Counted from the stretch's first letter, positions 24,428 to 33,380 are shown. The stretch is 35,685 bases of DNA from Chloroflexi bacterium OHK40 (GCA_004367505.1 SFCB01000211.1:1-35685), one strand, 5' to 3'. Numbers and translations are program-made. Notes: a model not told the origin generated them from the sequence alone.

Positions 24428-24907
24428 ATGCGCCGCTATACGCTACAGGTCGGTGATCGCACGGTGGTGGTCGATGTCGCCGAGCAGGGGGCCGAGCGAT
24501 TCCGTGTGACCGTGAATGGCCAGACTTACGAGGTGGCGCTCAGGAGTGTCGAGGCTGAGGCTCAGCCCGCCGTGACGCCCATGGTCTATGGCTTCATCGC
24601 CGGGGCGAGCAGCGCTGCCGATGAGCGTGCCCCCGCGCCACCGCCCGTCGAACTGCCGCCAGCCCCCCCGCCATCTGCCACCCCGGGGCTGCTGGCCGCG
24701 CCGATGCCCGGCACGGTGCTGGCCGTAGCGGTCACCCCGGGCCAGCAGGTGCGCCGGGGCGACCCTCTGCTCACGCTGGAGGCCATGAAGATGCAGAACA
24801 TCATCCGCGCACCTGCCGACGCCATCGTGGCTGAGGTGCTCGTGGCCCCGGGCCGGTCGGTGGGCTTCGGCGAGGGGCTGCTGCGCTTCGAGACAGGTGC
24901 CGTATGA
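24428..24907 (+). CDS. mmdC: Biotin carrier subunit of the sodium-pump decarboxylase
   Basis: 159 residues. An N-terminal beta-rich part (YTLQVGDRTVVVDVAEQG) is joined by a long Pro/Ala linker to a biotinyl domain with the classic LEAMKMQN motif; the biotinylated residue is K121. The domain has the usual paired half-barrels and the second turn IVAEVLVAPGRSVGFGEGLLRF. It carries CO2 from the carboxyltransferase to the membrane beta subunit. Its stop overlaps the beta-subunit start (ATGA), and it begins only 2 bases after the delta gene. Confidence 0.9.
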   Translation: MRRYTLQVGDRTVVVDVAEQGAERFRVTVNGQTYEVALRSVEAEAQPAVTPMVYGFIAGASSAADERAPAPPPVELPPAPPPSATPGLLAAPMPGTVLAVAVTPGQQVRRGDPLLTLEAMKMQNIIRAPADAIVAEVLVAPGRSVGFGEGLLRFETGAV

Positions 24908-26025
24908 GCGCTGAACTGCTCACGCGCCTTGCCCATGGCCCCCTCGGCCTCAGCTGGCAGGCGCTGGTGATGCTGGCCGTGGCGGGCCTGCTGATCTACC
25001 TGGCGGTTGCCCGGGACTACGAACCGCTCCTGCTTCTGCCGATCGGCGCTGGCTGCATGCTCGCGAACCTGCCCCACTCCCCGATGCTGGCGGAGGACGG
25101 CATGCTCCGCGTGCTCTACGACTCGGGTGTGGCCAACGAGCTCTTCCCGCTGCTCATCTTTATTGGGATTGGCGCCCTCACCGACTTCGGCCCCTTGCTC
25201 GAGAACCCCCGCGTTGTGCTCCTCGGCGCCGCCGGCCAGTTTGGCATCTTCGCCACCCTGCTGCTGGCGCTGGCGCTCGGCTTCACGCCCAACGAGGCCG
25301 CCTCGATCGGGATCATCGGCGCGATCGACGGGCCGACCTCGATCTACGTGAGCGGCATCCTCGCGCCACAGCTGCTCGGCCCGATTACCGTGGCGGCCTA
25401 CAGTTACATGGCCCTCGTCCCGGTGATCATGCCGCCAATCATCCTGGCCCTCACCAGCGCCCGTGAGCGGCGCATCCGCATGCCCTACAGCCAGCGCCCG
25501 ATCAGCCGGCGTATCAGGGTGCTCTTCCCCATCGCCACCACCGTGATTGTCGGGACGCTGGTGCCCTTTGCCATTCCCCTGGTGGGGACGCTCATGCTCG
25601 GCAACCTGATGCGCGAGTCGGGCGTGGTGGAGCGGCTCACGAAGACCTCTGCAAGCGAACTGGCGAACGTCGTGACGCTCTTCCTGGGCCTCGCGGTGGG
25701 CTCGACCATGGTGGGCGAGCAGTTTCTGCGCCTTTCCACGCTGGCCATTCTGGTGCTCGGCATCCTCGCCTTCGGCATCGACACGGCGGCCGGGCTGCTC
25801 TTCGGCAAGCTGTTGAGCCTGCTCAGCCGTGGCACGATCAACCCGATCATCGGCGCGGCTGGGATCAGTGCCTTTCCGATGGCGGCCCGGGTGGTGCAGC
25901 GGGTGGCCCACGAGGCGGACTTCGAGAACTTCCTGCTCTTCCATGCGATGGGCGCCAACGCCGCCGGACAGATCGCCAGCGTGGTGGCCGGGGGGGTGCT
26001 GCTGGCGCTGATGGGCGCCGGATAG
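24904..26025 (+). CDS. mmdB: Sodium-pumping decarboxylase beta subunit
   Basis: 373 residues, about nine membrane helices, the usual length of OadB/MmdB. Family signatures are present: GIGALTDFGPLLENP, GIIGAIDGPTSIYVS (with the conserved Asp used for Na+ binding), PITVAAYSYMALVPVIMPP, GNLMRESGVVERL and a C-terminal MGANAAGQIASVVAGGVLLAL. This chain decarboxylates carboxybiotin and moves Na+ outward. The order alpha, delta, biotin carrier, beta is that of mmdADCB in Propionigenium. A large inverted repeat covers its last codons. Confidence 0.92.
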   Translation: MSAELLTRLAHGPLGLSWQALVMLAVAGLLIYLAVARDYEPLLLLPIGAGCMLANLPHSPMLAEDGMLRVLYDSGVANELFPLLIFIGIGALTDFGPLLENPRVVLLGAAGQFGIFATLLLALALGFTPNEAASIGIIGAIDGPTSIYVSGILAPQLLGPITVAAYSYMALVPVIMPPIILALTSARERRIRMPYSQRPISRRIRVLFPIATTVIVGTLVPFAIPLVGTLMLGNLMRESGVVERLTKTSASELANVVTLFLGLAVGSTMVGEQFLRLSTLAILVLGILAFGIDTAAGLLFGKLLSLLSRGTINPIIGAAGISAFPMAARVVQRVAHEADFENFLLFHAMGANAAGQIASVVAGGVLLALMGAG

Positions 26026-26064
26026 GCGTGCCGCGCGGCCAGCCTACCGGCGCCCATCAGCGCC
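26004..26064. terminator. Long bidirectional terminator overlapping the beta-subunit stop
   Basis: The left arm 26004-26027 includes the last seven codons and the stop of mmdB. It pairs with 26042-26064 across 23 positions with a single-base bulge. The 14-base loop itself holds the palindrome GCCGCGCGGC. The esterase gene ends on the other strand at 26090, so the hairpin can serve both convergent genes. Confidence 0.75.
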
Positions 26065-26089
26065 CCCGGGTTGCGCGTTACCGATCGCC

Positions 26090-27106
26090 TCAGGACGCCT
26101 GGCCCGCCACCGTTGCGCCAAAGGTGCCCTGGCTCGTGCCCCAGTGGCGATGAACGAAAGCGAGCTTGGCCTGAACCTGGAAGGTTCCGCCGCCCTCGTG
26201 GTGGTTGTACTGCCAGACCTCGATCTGCTTTGGCCCGCTGTAGTGGTTGTAGGCGGCGAAGACCGTCGAGGGCGGGCAGATCTCGTCCATGAGCGCCACC
26301 GAGAAGAGGGCCGAGGCGCGGGCGCGGGCCGCGAAGTTTACGCCATCGAAGTAGGCCAGGGTCGCGAATACGCGGTCCACGCTCGCGCGGTGCGCCATGC
26401 AATAGCGGGCGATCTCCTGGTACGGATGGGCGTCCGTAATCTCAGTGGCCCGCCGGTAGTGGCAGAGAAAGGGCACATCGGGCATGGCCAGTTGCACGTC
26501 GGGCACGAGGGCCGCAGCGGCCAGGGTGATCCCCCCACCCTGGCTGCCACCCGTCACCGCGATACGGCCCTGGTCGATCGCGGGGTGGGCGCGGGCGGCC
26601 TCGATCGCGCGAACGGCATCGGCGAAGACCCGGCGGTAATAGTAGCTCTCAGGGCTGGCGATACCGCGAGTCATAAAGCCGGGGAAGTGGGGGTTCGCGC
26701 CGTCGGGCTCCGGGTCGGGCGTATTGCCGGGAAGCCAGACACTCCCCTGACCGCGTGTATCCATCACGAGGTGGGCATAGCCAGCACTCGCCCAGAGCAG
26801 CCAGTCGCTTGGGAAGCCGCGCCCGCCGCCGTAGCCGATGAACTCGACCACGCAGGGGAGCGGGCCGCTTCGCTGCCGGGGCAGGTTGAGCCAGCCTTTG
26901 ACTGGCTGGCCGCCGTAGCCGGCGAAGGTCACGTCGAAGGTTTCGAGGGCATGCAGGCCGCTCGCGTAGGGGGTGAAGGTCGCGTTCAGCAGGTGTGACC
27001 GGGTAGCGGCCAGGGTGGTTGCCCAGAAGGCGTCGAAGTCGGCGGGTTCGGTGCGCTCGGGGCGGTAGGTGGTGAGTTGTTCAAGCGGCATGTCGAAGCG
27101 GGCCAT
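26090..27106 (-). CDS. Acetyl xylan esterase / cephalosporin-C deacetylase family hydrolase
   Basis: 338 residues from the ATG at 27106, which has AAGGAG eight bases upstream; longer frames upstream lack this. The protein is an AXE1-family alpha/beta hydrolase: GYGG oxyanion region, DTRGQGSVW, nucleophile S188 in VTGGSQGGG, D274 in MDEICPP and H303 in HHEGGG. This triad matches the S181-D269-H298 layout known from the Bacillus enzyme. It removes acetyl groups from sugars or small acetyl esters, in the cytoplasm because there is no signal peptide. It is convergent with the decarboxylase operon. Confidence 0.88.
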   Translation of the reverse strand: MARFDMPLEQLTTYRPERTEPADFDAFWATTLAATRSHLLNATFTPYASGLHALETFDVTFAGYGGQPVKGWLNLPRQRSGPLPCVVEFIGYGGGRGFPSDWLLWASAGYAHLVMDTRGQGSVWLPGNTPDPEPDGANPHFPGFMTRGIASPESYYYRRVFADAVRAIEAARAHPAIDQGRIAVTGGSQGGGITLAAAALVPDVQLAMPDVPFLCHYRRATEITDAHPYQEIARYCMAHRASVDRVFATLAYFDGVNFAARARASALFSVALMDEICPPSTVFAAYNHYSGPKQIEVWQYNHHEGGGTFQVQAKLAFVHRHWGTSQGTFGATVAGQAS

Positions 27107-27222
27107 GGCTGCTCCTTGGCGGCAGGCGATCCCAATGCCGCCAAGGATACCATGGGCCGGAGGGGCGAGACGCAGCGCTGTGGCGGGGTGTCGGATGCCG
27201 TTGCGAGGCTCACAGCCGGGTT

Positions 27223-27252
27223 CTGACAGCTCCACGAGGATCGGGCTGTCAG
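27223..27252 (-). terminator. Hairpin between the dioxygenase-like and esterase genes
   Basis: CTGACAGC at 27223-27230 pairs exactly with GCTGTCAG at 27245-27252 across a 14-base loop. It lies after the end of the dioxygenase-like gene (27394) and upstream of the esterase start. It could end the first or regulate the second. Confidence 0.35.
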
Positions 27253-27393
27253 CCTGCCTGTGCGGCCTGGATTGCGGGGGCTACTCTCCGCATGGAGTTG
27301 CCAGCCGGCCCTGCCTGAGACACCCGGCGCGCGGGGTACGGCCAGATAGAGTGCCAGCCCCGAAGGCGGATCGACGCGCGCCATGGGGTGGGT

Positions 27394-28341
27394 TCAGTCG
27401 AGCGGCTTCAGGTTGGCCAGGATCTCGGCCCGCCGGGGCTCCAGGAAGGGCGCCAGCACCACCTTCTCGCCAAGGGTCGCCTCGTCCTCATCGACCGCGA
27501 AGCCCGGCCCGTCGCTGGCGATCTCGAACAGGATGCCGCCCGGCTCGCGGAAGTAGAGGCTCCGGAACCAGTAGCGGTCCACCTTGCCGCTGTTGGGGAT
27601 GCGCAGCGCATTCAGGCGCTCGGCCCAGGCCTCGTAGTCATCGTCTGGCGTGCGGAAGGCCACGTGGTGACCCCCCCCCGCGCCGGGCTGGGCTGGCGGG
27701 AGGCCCGGCTGCACCGCCACGTGGAGCTCGGCTGCGGGGCCGCCTGGCCCCATCTCGTAGACGTGAACGGTGTGCTGCGGGTTGTCGGGGTGGGCGTACT
27801 CGCGCACGGGGCGCATATGCAGCGCGTGCTGAAGCACCACGTCGGTGGGCCGCAGCTCGGGCACGCTCATCATAATCGGCCCCAGGCCGCGCACCTGGTA
27901 TGGGGCCGGCACAGGGCTGCGCTCCCAGGGGAAGGCCTCCCCCGTACCGCCATCGTCCACGAGCGCCAGACGCTGGCCCTCGGGGTCCTCGAAATCGAGG
28001 GTCAGGCGGCCGTCACGCTCGACGATCGGGCCAGGCCCCACGCCTAGCTCGCCCAGGCGAGCCGCCCACCACTCCAGGGCCTCGCGGCCCGCCACGCGCA
28101 GGAAGGTGCGGGTGATCGAGCGGGTGCCCCGCCGCTCGCGCGGCACCGGCCAGTCGAAGAAGGTCAGGTCGCTCCCCGGGCTACCCTTGGCGTCGGCGTA
28201 GAACAGATGGTAGGCGCTCACATCGTCCTGGTTGACGCTGCGCTTCACCAGGCGCATCCCGAGCGTCTCGGTGTAGAAGCGCTTATTCGCGCGGATCTGA
28301 GACGACACGGCCGTCAGGTGGTGGATTCCTGTCAGGTTCAT
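27394..28341 (-). CDS. VOC-family ring-cleaving dioxygenase-like protein
   Basis: 315 residues with two glyoxalase/VOC modules. The N-terminal GIHHLTAV, the central [10 protein letters not shown] and the C-terminal [15 protein letters not shown] supply the two His and one Glu that hold Fe(II) in the PcpA/LinE type (hydroquinone-cleaving) dioxygenases. It may open a substituted hydroquinone ring, but many relatives have no assigned substrate. A MarR gene lies 134 bases upstream on the same strand; MarR proteins commonly respond to phenolics or quinones, which supports the aromatic reading. Confidence 0.8.
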   Translation of the reverse strand: MNLTGIHHLTAVSSQIRANKRFYTETLGMRLVKRSVNQDDVSAYHLFYADAKGSPGSDLTFFDWPVPRERRGTRSITRTFLRVAGREALEWWAARLGELGVGPGPIVERDGRLTLDFEDPEGQRLALVDDGGTGEAFPWERSPVPAPYQVRGLGPIMMSVPELRPTDVVLQHALHMRPVREYAHPDNPQHTVHVYEMGPGGPAAELHVAVQPGLPPAQPGAGGGHHVAFRTPDDDYEAWAERLNALRIPNSGKVDRYWFRSLYFREPGGILFEIASDGPGFAVDEDEATLGEKVVLAPFLEPRRAEILANLKPLD

Positions 28342-28475
28342 GGGTTCCTCATCTGGCGAAGGGCCGGACGGGCAGCCCCGTGGGCGAAGCTCTGCCCGGC
28401 GCCTTGCATACTTCTGCTCACAGCCGTTCGCGGCGCATGCAGGCTGGTCCGGATGGCGCCAGCCCGAGCACGGCG

Positions 28476-28925
28476 CTACGGCTCAAGGCTACGATCCAGC
28501 TTACGCAACAGGCGTAGCAGTTCGGCCTGCTCATCGGGCGCGAGCATGGCGAACAGGCCGGCGATGTAGGCCTCGTGCTGCGGCACCAGAGCCGCGTAGA
28601 GCGCCCGGCCCTGCTCGGTGAGCGAGAGGCAGTTCCGCCGCCCCTCCTGGCGCCGCTCGATCAGCCCCTGGCGCTCCATCCGGGTCAGCAGCTGCGAGAT
28701 GTTGCCCTTGGTGACCAGCAAGGTTTTGGCCAGCTCCTGCTGGGTGATGCCGCTGTGACCCCCGACCGTGGCCAGCACGTCGAACTGGGCCGTGTTCAAA
28801 CCGGCTGCTCTGAAGCGCCGCTCGGAGTGGCCATCGATCTTCTGATAGACCCGCGCGAGCCGCAGCCACGCGAGCACTGCCGCCTGCCGCAACCCGCCGC
28901 TCCCGGAGATGTTGTGCGCGCTCAT
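28476..28925 (-). CDS. MarR-family transcription regulator
   Basis: 149 residues, the usual size. A winged helix-turn-helix spans about 45-110, with [33 protein letters not shown] and the wing [12 protein letters not shown]- and C-terminal helices form the dimer interface. The ATG at 28925 lies 6 bases past a palindrome that covers the -10 box, so it should repress itself and, through read-through, the dioxygenase-like gene downstream. There is no ribosome site because the message appears leaderless. Confidence 0.9.
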   Translation of the reverse strand: MSAHNISGSGGLRQAAVLAWLRLARVYQKIDGHSERRFRAAGLNTAQFDVLATVGGHSGITQQELAKTLLVTKGNISQLLTRMERQGLIERRQEGRRNCLSLTEQGRALYAALVPQHEAYIAGLFAMLAPDEQAELLRLLRKLDRSLEP

Positions 28926-28931
28926 AGCGAT

Positions 28932-28959
28932 AGTTTAGCACTAAACTTTAGCCTGTCAA
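28932..28959 (-). promoter_or_regulatory. marR promoter with overlapping palindromic operator
   Basis: On the minus strand a perfect TTGACA (28954-28959) is followed after 16 bases by TAAACT (28932-28937). The palindrome AGTTTAG-CA-CTAAACT (28932-28947) covers that -10 box. The expected start of transcription falls on or next to the start codon at 28925. Confidence 0.75.
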
Positions 28960-29342
28960 GGGGCCAGGGCGCCCGGGGTGTGAGACTAGGATCGGTTCAC
29001 GCGGGCGCTCCTCGCCGACGGGGGTTAGCGCGCATGGGGCCACGCGCGGCCACCGCCAGGCCAGGCAGGTACAGGGCCGATCGCGCAGGGGCGTCTGAGC
29101 GAGGTGCTGGCGGAACAGCGCCAGGACAACGGGCGCATCACCGGGACGACTCGGGGCGCTCGGGTGGCTTGCGGCTGGGTTACCCCCCTTCGCCAGGGTG
29201 TGCCGTACCGTTCTGTATGGGCCAGCGGCCCACGTAAGCCGCCGCTTGCGCGGGATCGAGGAACGCAGCCCATCAGGAAGCGGCAAACCGCCGAGGGAAC
29301 AACCGGCACATCAACGCGGGGCCAGCCCCCGCAAGCGCTGGG

Positions 29343-29368
29343 TTCCCGCAGAAGCGGGAACGACACCT
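29343..29368. repeat. REP-like hairpin repeat
   Basis: GTTCCCGC and GCGGGAAC flank AGAA, followed by GACACC. The same core, CCCGCNNNNGCGGGAACGACAC, occurs inverted at 35183-35204 with the spacer CTGC. It lies between the marR and protease genes. Confidence 0.6.
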
Positions 29369-29447
29369 GAGCGGTTGGTGGGCCAGCGACGGGCGGGCGC
29401 GGGCCCGTGCCCTGTGCTGTCCGTCACACCGCGCGCGCCAGTTGCCA

Positions 29448-29476
29448 TTGCGGGCGCGCGCGGGAGTAGGTATACT
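29448..29476 (+). promoter_or_regulatory. Weak promoter candidate for the protease-MoxR cluster
   Basis: TTGCGG at 29448-29453 and TATACT at 29471-29476 are 17 bases apart. The -10 box is a 5-of-6 match, the -35 only 3-of-6. Transcription would begin near 29483, about 90 bases before the protease start. Confidence 0.35.
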
Positions 29477-29574
29477 GAGGTTACCAGCGATCGAAAGCAA
29501 CCCGTGGTGGCCAGGCGTAGCCAGTAGCCCGAGCCGTGGCGCGCTCCCCACATCCATCCAGTAGCCGAGGCTCC

Positions 29575-30405
29575 ATGGCAGCACCAGCGGACCCTCACGT
29601 GCCTTCCCGGCGCGGGCCTACGAGCCGCCTGCGCACCTGGCTGCGCTCGGCGGGCCTCGCTGGTGCCGGGGCGCTCGTTGCCCTCCTGTTCGCCCGCTTC
29701 GCCCTCCCTGCTCCCGCGCCACTTGTCCCGGCCGAGGTGGCCGCCATCGTTGCCACACAGATGGCCGAAGCCACGCCCCGCCCGGCCCAGTCGGCCCTGG
29801 TGTACCAGGCCATTGCGCCTTCACTCGTAGTGGTGCAGACGCGGCGCGCAGAGGGAGGCGCTGCTGGGGCCTTTACGATCGGCAGCGCGGTGGTGGTGAG
29901 CGAAGCCGGTGATATCCTCACCAGCCTGCACGTCGTCGCAGGCGCGGAGGAGATCCTGCTCACCTTCGCCGACGGCAGCCAGTCGCCGGCCGCGCTGGTC
30001 GTGGAGCAGCCCGCGATCGATATCGCCGTCCTGCGCGCTGTGCGTCCGCCCGATGTGCTTATCCCGGCAACCCTCGGTAACCCCGCTGCTGTGCGGGTCG
30101 GCGATGAGGCCTTTGTTGTCGGCAACCCGCTCGGGCTGGCCGGCTCACTGAGCGCCGGGGTGATCTCCGGCCTCGAGCGCAGCTTCCAGCCTGAGTATCG
30201 TGCTGAGCCCCTCACTGGTCTCATCCAGGTCGACGCTGCCGTGAACCCGGGGAACTCGGGAGGGCCGCTGCTCAACCGCAACGGCCAGGTGATCGGCATC
30301 GTCGCCGGGCTCGTGAACCCCACCGAGCAGGAGGCCTTCGCCGGGATTGGCTTTGCCGTCCCGATCACGGTGGCCGGGTCGGCGGCTGGCCTGCCGCCCT
30401 ACTGA
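29575..30405 (+). CDS. Membrane-anchored trypsin-like serine protease (HtrA type, no PDZ)
   Basis: 276 residues from the ATG at 29575 behind GAGG; a GTG at 29536 would extend it by 13 residues without a ribosome site. A basic N-tail and one helix (LAGAGALVALLFARFAL) anchor it with the protease outside. The triad is H119 in TSLHVVAGA, D149 in PAIDIAVLRA and S228 in NPGNSGGPLL, all in DegP-type contexts, with GNPLGLAGSLSAGVISGLER. The protein ends after the protease fold; the PDZ domains of DegP are missing. It lies 13 bases before the moxR start, so it probably belongs to that operon. Confidence 0.87.
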   Translation: MAAPADPHVPSRRGPTSRLRTWLRSAGLAGAGALVALLFARFALPAPAPLVPAEVAAIVATQMAEATPRPAQSALVYQAIAPSLVVVQTRRAEGGAAGAFTIGSAVVVSEAGDILTSLHVVAGAEEILLTFADGSQSPAALVVEQPAIDIAVLRAVRPPDVLIPATLGNPAAVRVGDEAFVVGNPLGLAGSLSAGVISGLERSFQPEYRAEPLTGLIQVDAAVNPGNSGGPLLNRNGQVIGIVAGLVNPTEQEAFAGIGFAVPITVAGSAAGLPPY

Positions 30406-30418
30406 GAAGGAGCCATGG

Positions 30419-31429
30419 ATGGCCCAGCCGATCCCCGCCGACAGCGCGGCGACGATGGAGCGGGTGCTGTTCGAGGTCAAGAAGGTGATCGTCGGCCAGG
30501 ACCAGTTGCTCGAGCGGCTGCTGGTGGCCCTGCTGGCCCGGGGCCACATCCTCGTTGAGGGTGTGCCCGGCCTCGCCAAAACCCTGGCGATCAAGTCGAT
30601 GGCGGCGGCGATCGGTGGTGAGTTCAAGCGCATCCAGTTTACGCCCGACCTTGTGCCCGCCGACCTGGTGGGGACCCGGATCTACAACCAGAAGACTGCC
30701 GAGTTCACCACGAGCCTCGGCCCGGTCTTCACCAACCTGCTGCTCGCCGACGAGATCAACCGCGCACCGGCCAAGGTGCAGTCGGCCCTGCTTGAGGTGA
30801 TGCAGGAGCGTCAGGTGACGATCGGGCGCGAGAGCTTCCCCGTGCCACAGCCCTTCCTGGTGCTCGCCACCCAGAACCCGGTGGAGACGGAGGGCACCTA
30901 TGCCCTGCCCGAGGCCCAGGTGGATCGCTTTATGCTCAAGGTGCTGGTGGGCTACCCGAGCCGCACCGAGGAGTTCGTAATCGTCGAGCGGATGATCGGC
31001 AAGCTCGCGCCCGTGCAGCCCGTGCTCAGCACCGAGCAGTTGGTGGCCTTCCAGAACCAGGCCGATGCGGTCTATGTGGATCCGGCCCTGATCGAGTACG
31101 CGATCGCGCTGGTGACCGCCACGCGCCAGCCGGCCTCGGTAGGGCTGGGTGACCTGGCCCGCTACCTGAGCTTCGGCGCGAGCCCCCGCGCCTCGATCAA
31201 CCTGATCCTTGCTGCTCGCGCCCTGGCCTTCGTGCGCGGCCGTCCCTACGCGCTGCCTCGGGACGTGCGTGAGCTGGCGCCCGATGTCCTCCGGCACCGC
31301 CTGGTGCTCTCCTACGAGGCGCTCTCCGACAGTGTGAGCGCCGACGATCTACTCGGCCAGATCTTCGAGCGCGTGCCCATGCCAGAGGTCTCACTCCATG
31401 ACTACGCCGCGCGCCGCGCCAACCCCTGA
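30419..31429 (+). CDS. MoxR-type AAA+ ATPase
   Basis: 336 residues. The ATG at 30419 has GGAG at 30408-30411; the overlapping ATG at 30415 is out of frame. Walker A is GVPGLAKT (48-55), Walker B LLLADEIN with D111-E112, followed by ALLEVMQERQVTIG, sensor-1 VLATQNPVETEGTY and the PEAQVDRFMLK sensor region. MoxR ATPases act as chaperones that activate partners, usually with DUF58 and von Willebrand proteins, exactly the genes that follow. The end overlaps the DUF58 start by 32 bases. Confidence 0.92.
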   Translation: MAQPIPADSAATMERVLFEVKKVIVGQDQLLERLLVALLARGHILVEGVPGLAKTLAIKSMAAAIGGEFKRIQFTPDLVPADLVGTRIYNQKTAEFTTSLGPVFTNLLLADEINRAPAKVQSALLEVMQERQVTIGRESFPVPQPFLVLATQNPVETEGTYALPEAQVDRFMLKVLVGYPSRTEEFVIVERMIGKLAPVQPVLSTEQLVAFQNQADAVYVDPALIEYAIALVTATRQPASVGLGDLARYLSFGASPRASINLILAARALAFVRGRPYALPRDVRELAPDVLRHRLVLSYEALSDSVSADDLLGQIFERVPMPEVSLHDYAARRANP

Positions 31430-32297
31430 GCGCATCCTGCAGCGCCTCGACTGGCAGGTCGTCCGGCGTCTCGACGGTCTGCTCCAGGGCAACTACCATA
31501 GCCTCTTCTACGGCGCCGGGATCGACTTCGCCGACCTGCGCGAGTACCAGGCCGAGGACGATGTGCGCGCGATCGATTGGAATGTGACGGCGCGCATGCA
31601 GACGCCCTATGTGCGCCAGTATATGGAGGACCGCGAGATCAGCGCCTGGTTCCTGCTCGATCTGAGTCCCTCGATGGACGTGGGGCCGCTGGAGAGCCAG
31701 AAGCGCACCCTGCTGATCGATCTGGTCGGCGTGTTTGCCCGGCTCCTCACCCGCCACGGCAATCGGGTGGGTGCAATCTGCTACGGTAGCGGGGTGGATC
31801 GAGTCATCCCCGCCCGCAGCAGCCGTATGCAGGTGCTGCGCCTGCTCGATGTGGTGCTCAAGCAACCGCGCCTCACCAGGGCACCGCTGACCAGCCTCGC
31901 GCCCCTGCTCGAAGCGGGGATGCACAGTATCCGCCGGCGCTCCCTGGTCTTCGTGGTCTCCGACTTCATCAGCGCGCCGGGTTGGGAGCGGCCCCTCAGC
32001 CTGCTCGCGCAACGCCACGAGGTGCTCGCCCTTCGCCTGTACGACCCCCACGAGGTCGAGCTGCCCAACATTGGCCCGATCATCGTTGAGGATGCCGAAA
32101 CCGGCGAGCAACTCTACGTGGACACGCGGGACCGCCGGCTGCGCGAGCGTTTCCGCGCGGCGGCCGCGCGCCGCGTGGCGGCCCTCGAGGCTTCCTGCCA
32201 GCGGGCTGGCGTTGATGTGCTGGCCCTCTCGACCGCCGAAGATTTGACGCGCGCGATCGTGCGCTTTGCCGCGCAACGGCGCCAGCGCAGGCGCTAG
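31398..32297 (+). CDS. DUF58-family protein with von Willebrand-like fold
   Basis: 299 residues. The DUF58 signature GIDFADLREYQAEDDVRAIDW and NVTARM appears at about 38-66, followed by the metal-site-like DLSPSM (D88, S90, S92). It has no membrane helix. It is the standard partner of MoxR ATPases in complexes that mature or assemble other proteins. It overlaps the moxR gene by 32 bases and precedes the two von Willebrand membrane proteins. Confidence 0.9.
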   Translation: MTTPRAAPTPERILQRLDWQVVRRLDGLLQGNYHSLFYGAGIDFADLREYQAEDDVRAIDWNVTARMQTPYVRQYMEDREISAWFLLDLSPSMDVGPLESQKRTLLIDLVGVFARLLTRHGNRVGAICYGSGVDRVIPARSSRMQVLRLLDVVLKQPRLTRAPLTSLAPLLEAGMHSIRRRSLVFVVSDFISAPGWERPLSLLAQRHEVLALRLYDPHEVELPNIGPIIVEDAETGEQLYVDTRDRRLRERFRAAAARRVAALEASCQRAGVDVLALSTAEDLTRAIVRFAAQRRQRRR

Positions 32298-32384
32298 CGC
32301 GGCTCCGGCTGGTGCGTCCGGGTGCGGCCATGCGCGCGTGGCGCCCCCCAACCGGCTGGCTCAGCTCTGGCCCGAGGGATGCCT

Positions 32385-33365
32385 ATGAGCTTCACCTGGC
32401 CCGCCATGCTGCTCTCGCTGGCGCTGCTGCCTTTCCTGGTTGCGCTCTATCTGCGCCTCCAGGTGGCCCGGCGGCGCCGCGTCCATGCGCCAGTGAGCTT
32501 CGGCTTGCTGCGAAATGCCGCCGCTCAGGGGCCCGGGGCCATCCGCCATCTGCCACCGCTGTTCTTCCTCCTCGCCTTCGCCGCGCTCGCCCTCGCCCTG
32601 GCCCGGCCCCAGGCCACAGTGAGCTTGCCGCGCCTGGAAGGGACACTGCTGCTCGTCTTCGATGTCTCGGCCAGCATGGCCGCCGATGACGTCCTGCCTA
32701 CGCGGTTGGGGGCGGCCCAGGCCGCCGCCGAGGAGCTCTTGCGGAGCCAGCCGCCCACGGTGCGGATGGGCGTGGTGGCCTTCAGCGACGGTGGCCTGAC
32801 CGTACAGGCGCCTACCAGTGACGCAGCCGCCATCCGCGCGGCTATTGGTCGTCTGAGCCCGCAGCGGGGCACTTCGGTGGGCGAGGGCTTGCTGGCGGCC
32901 CTCGATGTGCTCGGAGTTGAGTTAACGAGCACCGCGCCCGGGATGGATGCTCCTGCCGCACCTGCACCACTGGCCGAGGGCACGGCGGCGATCGTGCTCC
33001 TCTCTGACGGTGAGAACAATGCTCAGCCCGACCCACAGGCGGTGGCGTTGCTCGCCGCCGAGCAGGGTGTGCGGATCTACACCGTGGGTGTTGGTAGCAC
33101 AGCCGGCACCACACTCCAGCTCGACGGCTTCAGCGTCCATTCGCGGCTCGAGGAGGCCACCCTTCAGACGATCGCCCGGCTCAGCGCGGGTGCATACTAC
33201 CCGGCCGCTGCCGGGGGCCTCGCCGGGATCTACGACGACCTGCGGGCCGAGATGGTTGTGCGGCCCGAGCAGACCGAGATCACGGCGCTGTTCGTGGGCG
33301 CTGGCCTGTTCTTGCTCCTGGTCGGCGCGCTCTGCTCGCTGTTCCTGCTCGGCCGGATACCCTGA
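32385..33365 (+). CDS. BatA-like membrane von Willebrand protein
   Basis: 326 residues from the ATG at 32385 (GAGGG eight bases upstream); an ATG two codons earlier is possible. Two helices near the N-terminus (residues 4-25 and about 58-75, LFFLLAFAALALALA) and one near the C-terminus flank a von Willebrand A domain. The metal site is DVSASM (D93, S95, S97), with GTSVGEGL supplying the Thr and LLSDGENN the later Asp. Aerotolerance (Bat) proteins of this kind work with MoxR and DUF58 at the membrane, though their task here is unknown. Confidence 0.85.
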   Translation: MSFTWPAMLLSLALLPFLVALYLRLQVARRRRVHAPVSFGLLRNAAAQGPGAIRHLPPLFFLLAFAALALALARPQATVSLPRLEGTLLLVFDVSASMAADDVLPTRLGAAQAAAEELLRSQPPTVRMGVVAFSDGGLTVQAPTSDAAAIRAAIGRLSPQRGTSVGEGLLAALDVLGVELTSTAPGMDAPAAPAPLAEGTAAIVLLSDGENNAQPDPQAVALLAAEQGVRIYTVGVGSTAGTTLQLDGFSVHSRLEEATLQTIARLSAGAYYPAAAGGLAGIYDDLRAEMVVRPEQTEITALFVGAGLFLLLVGALCSLFLLGRIP

Positions 33366-33380
33366 GACTGGAGAGCGCTG

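Larger units (their letters stand above)
28926..29535. other. Divergent intergenic region with marR promoter and repeats
   Basis: 610 bases. The marR control region sits at its left end. In the middle I see no gene or named element. A REP-like hairpin occurs near 29343-29367, and a weak promoter (TTGCGG, 17 bases, TATACT at 29471) lies before the protease gene. Confidence 0.55.

Noticed and set aside
29536-29574. Upstream GTG start for the protease
   Set aside because: No ribosome site precedes it; the ATG at 29575 has GAGG at a fair distance and leaves the anchor helix intact.
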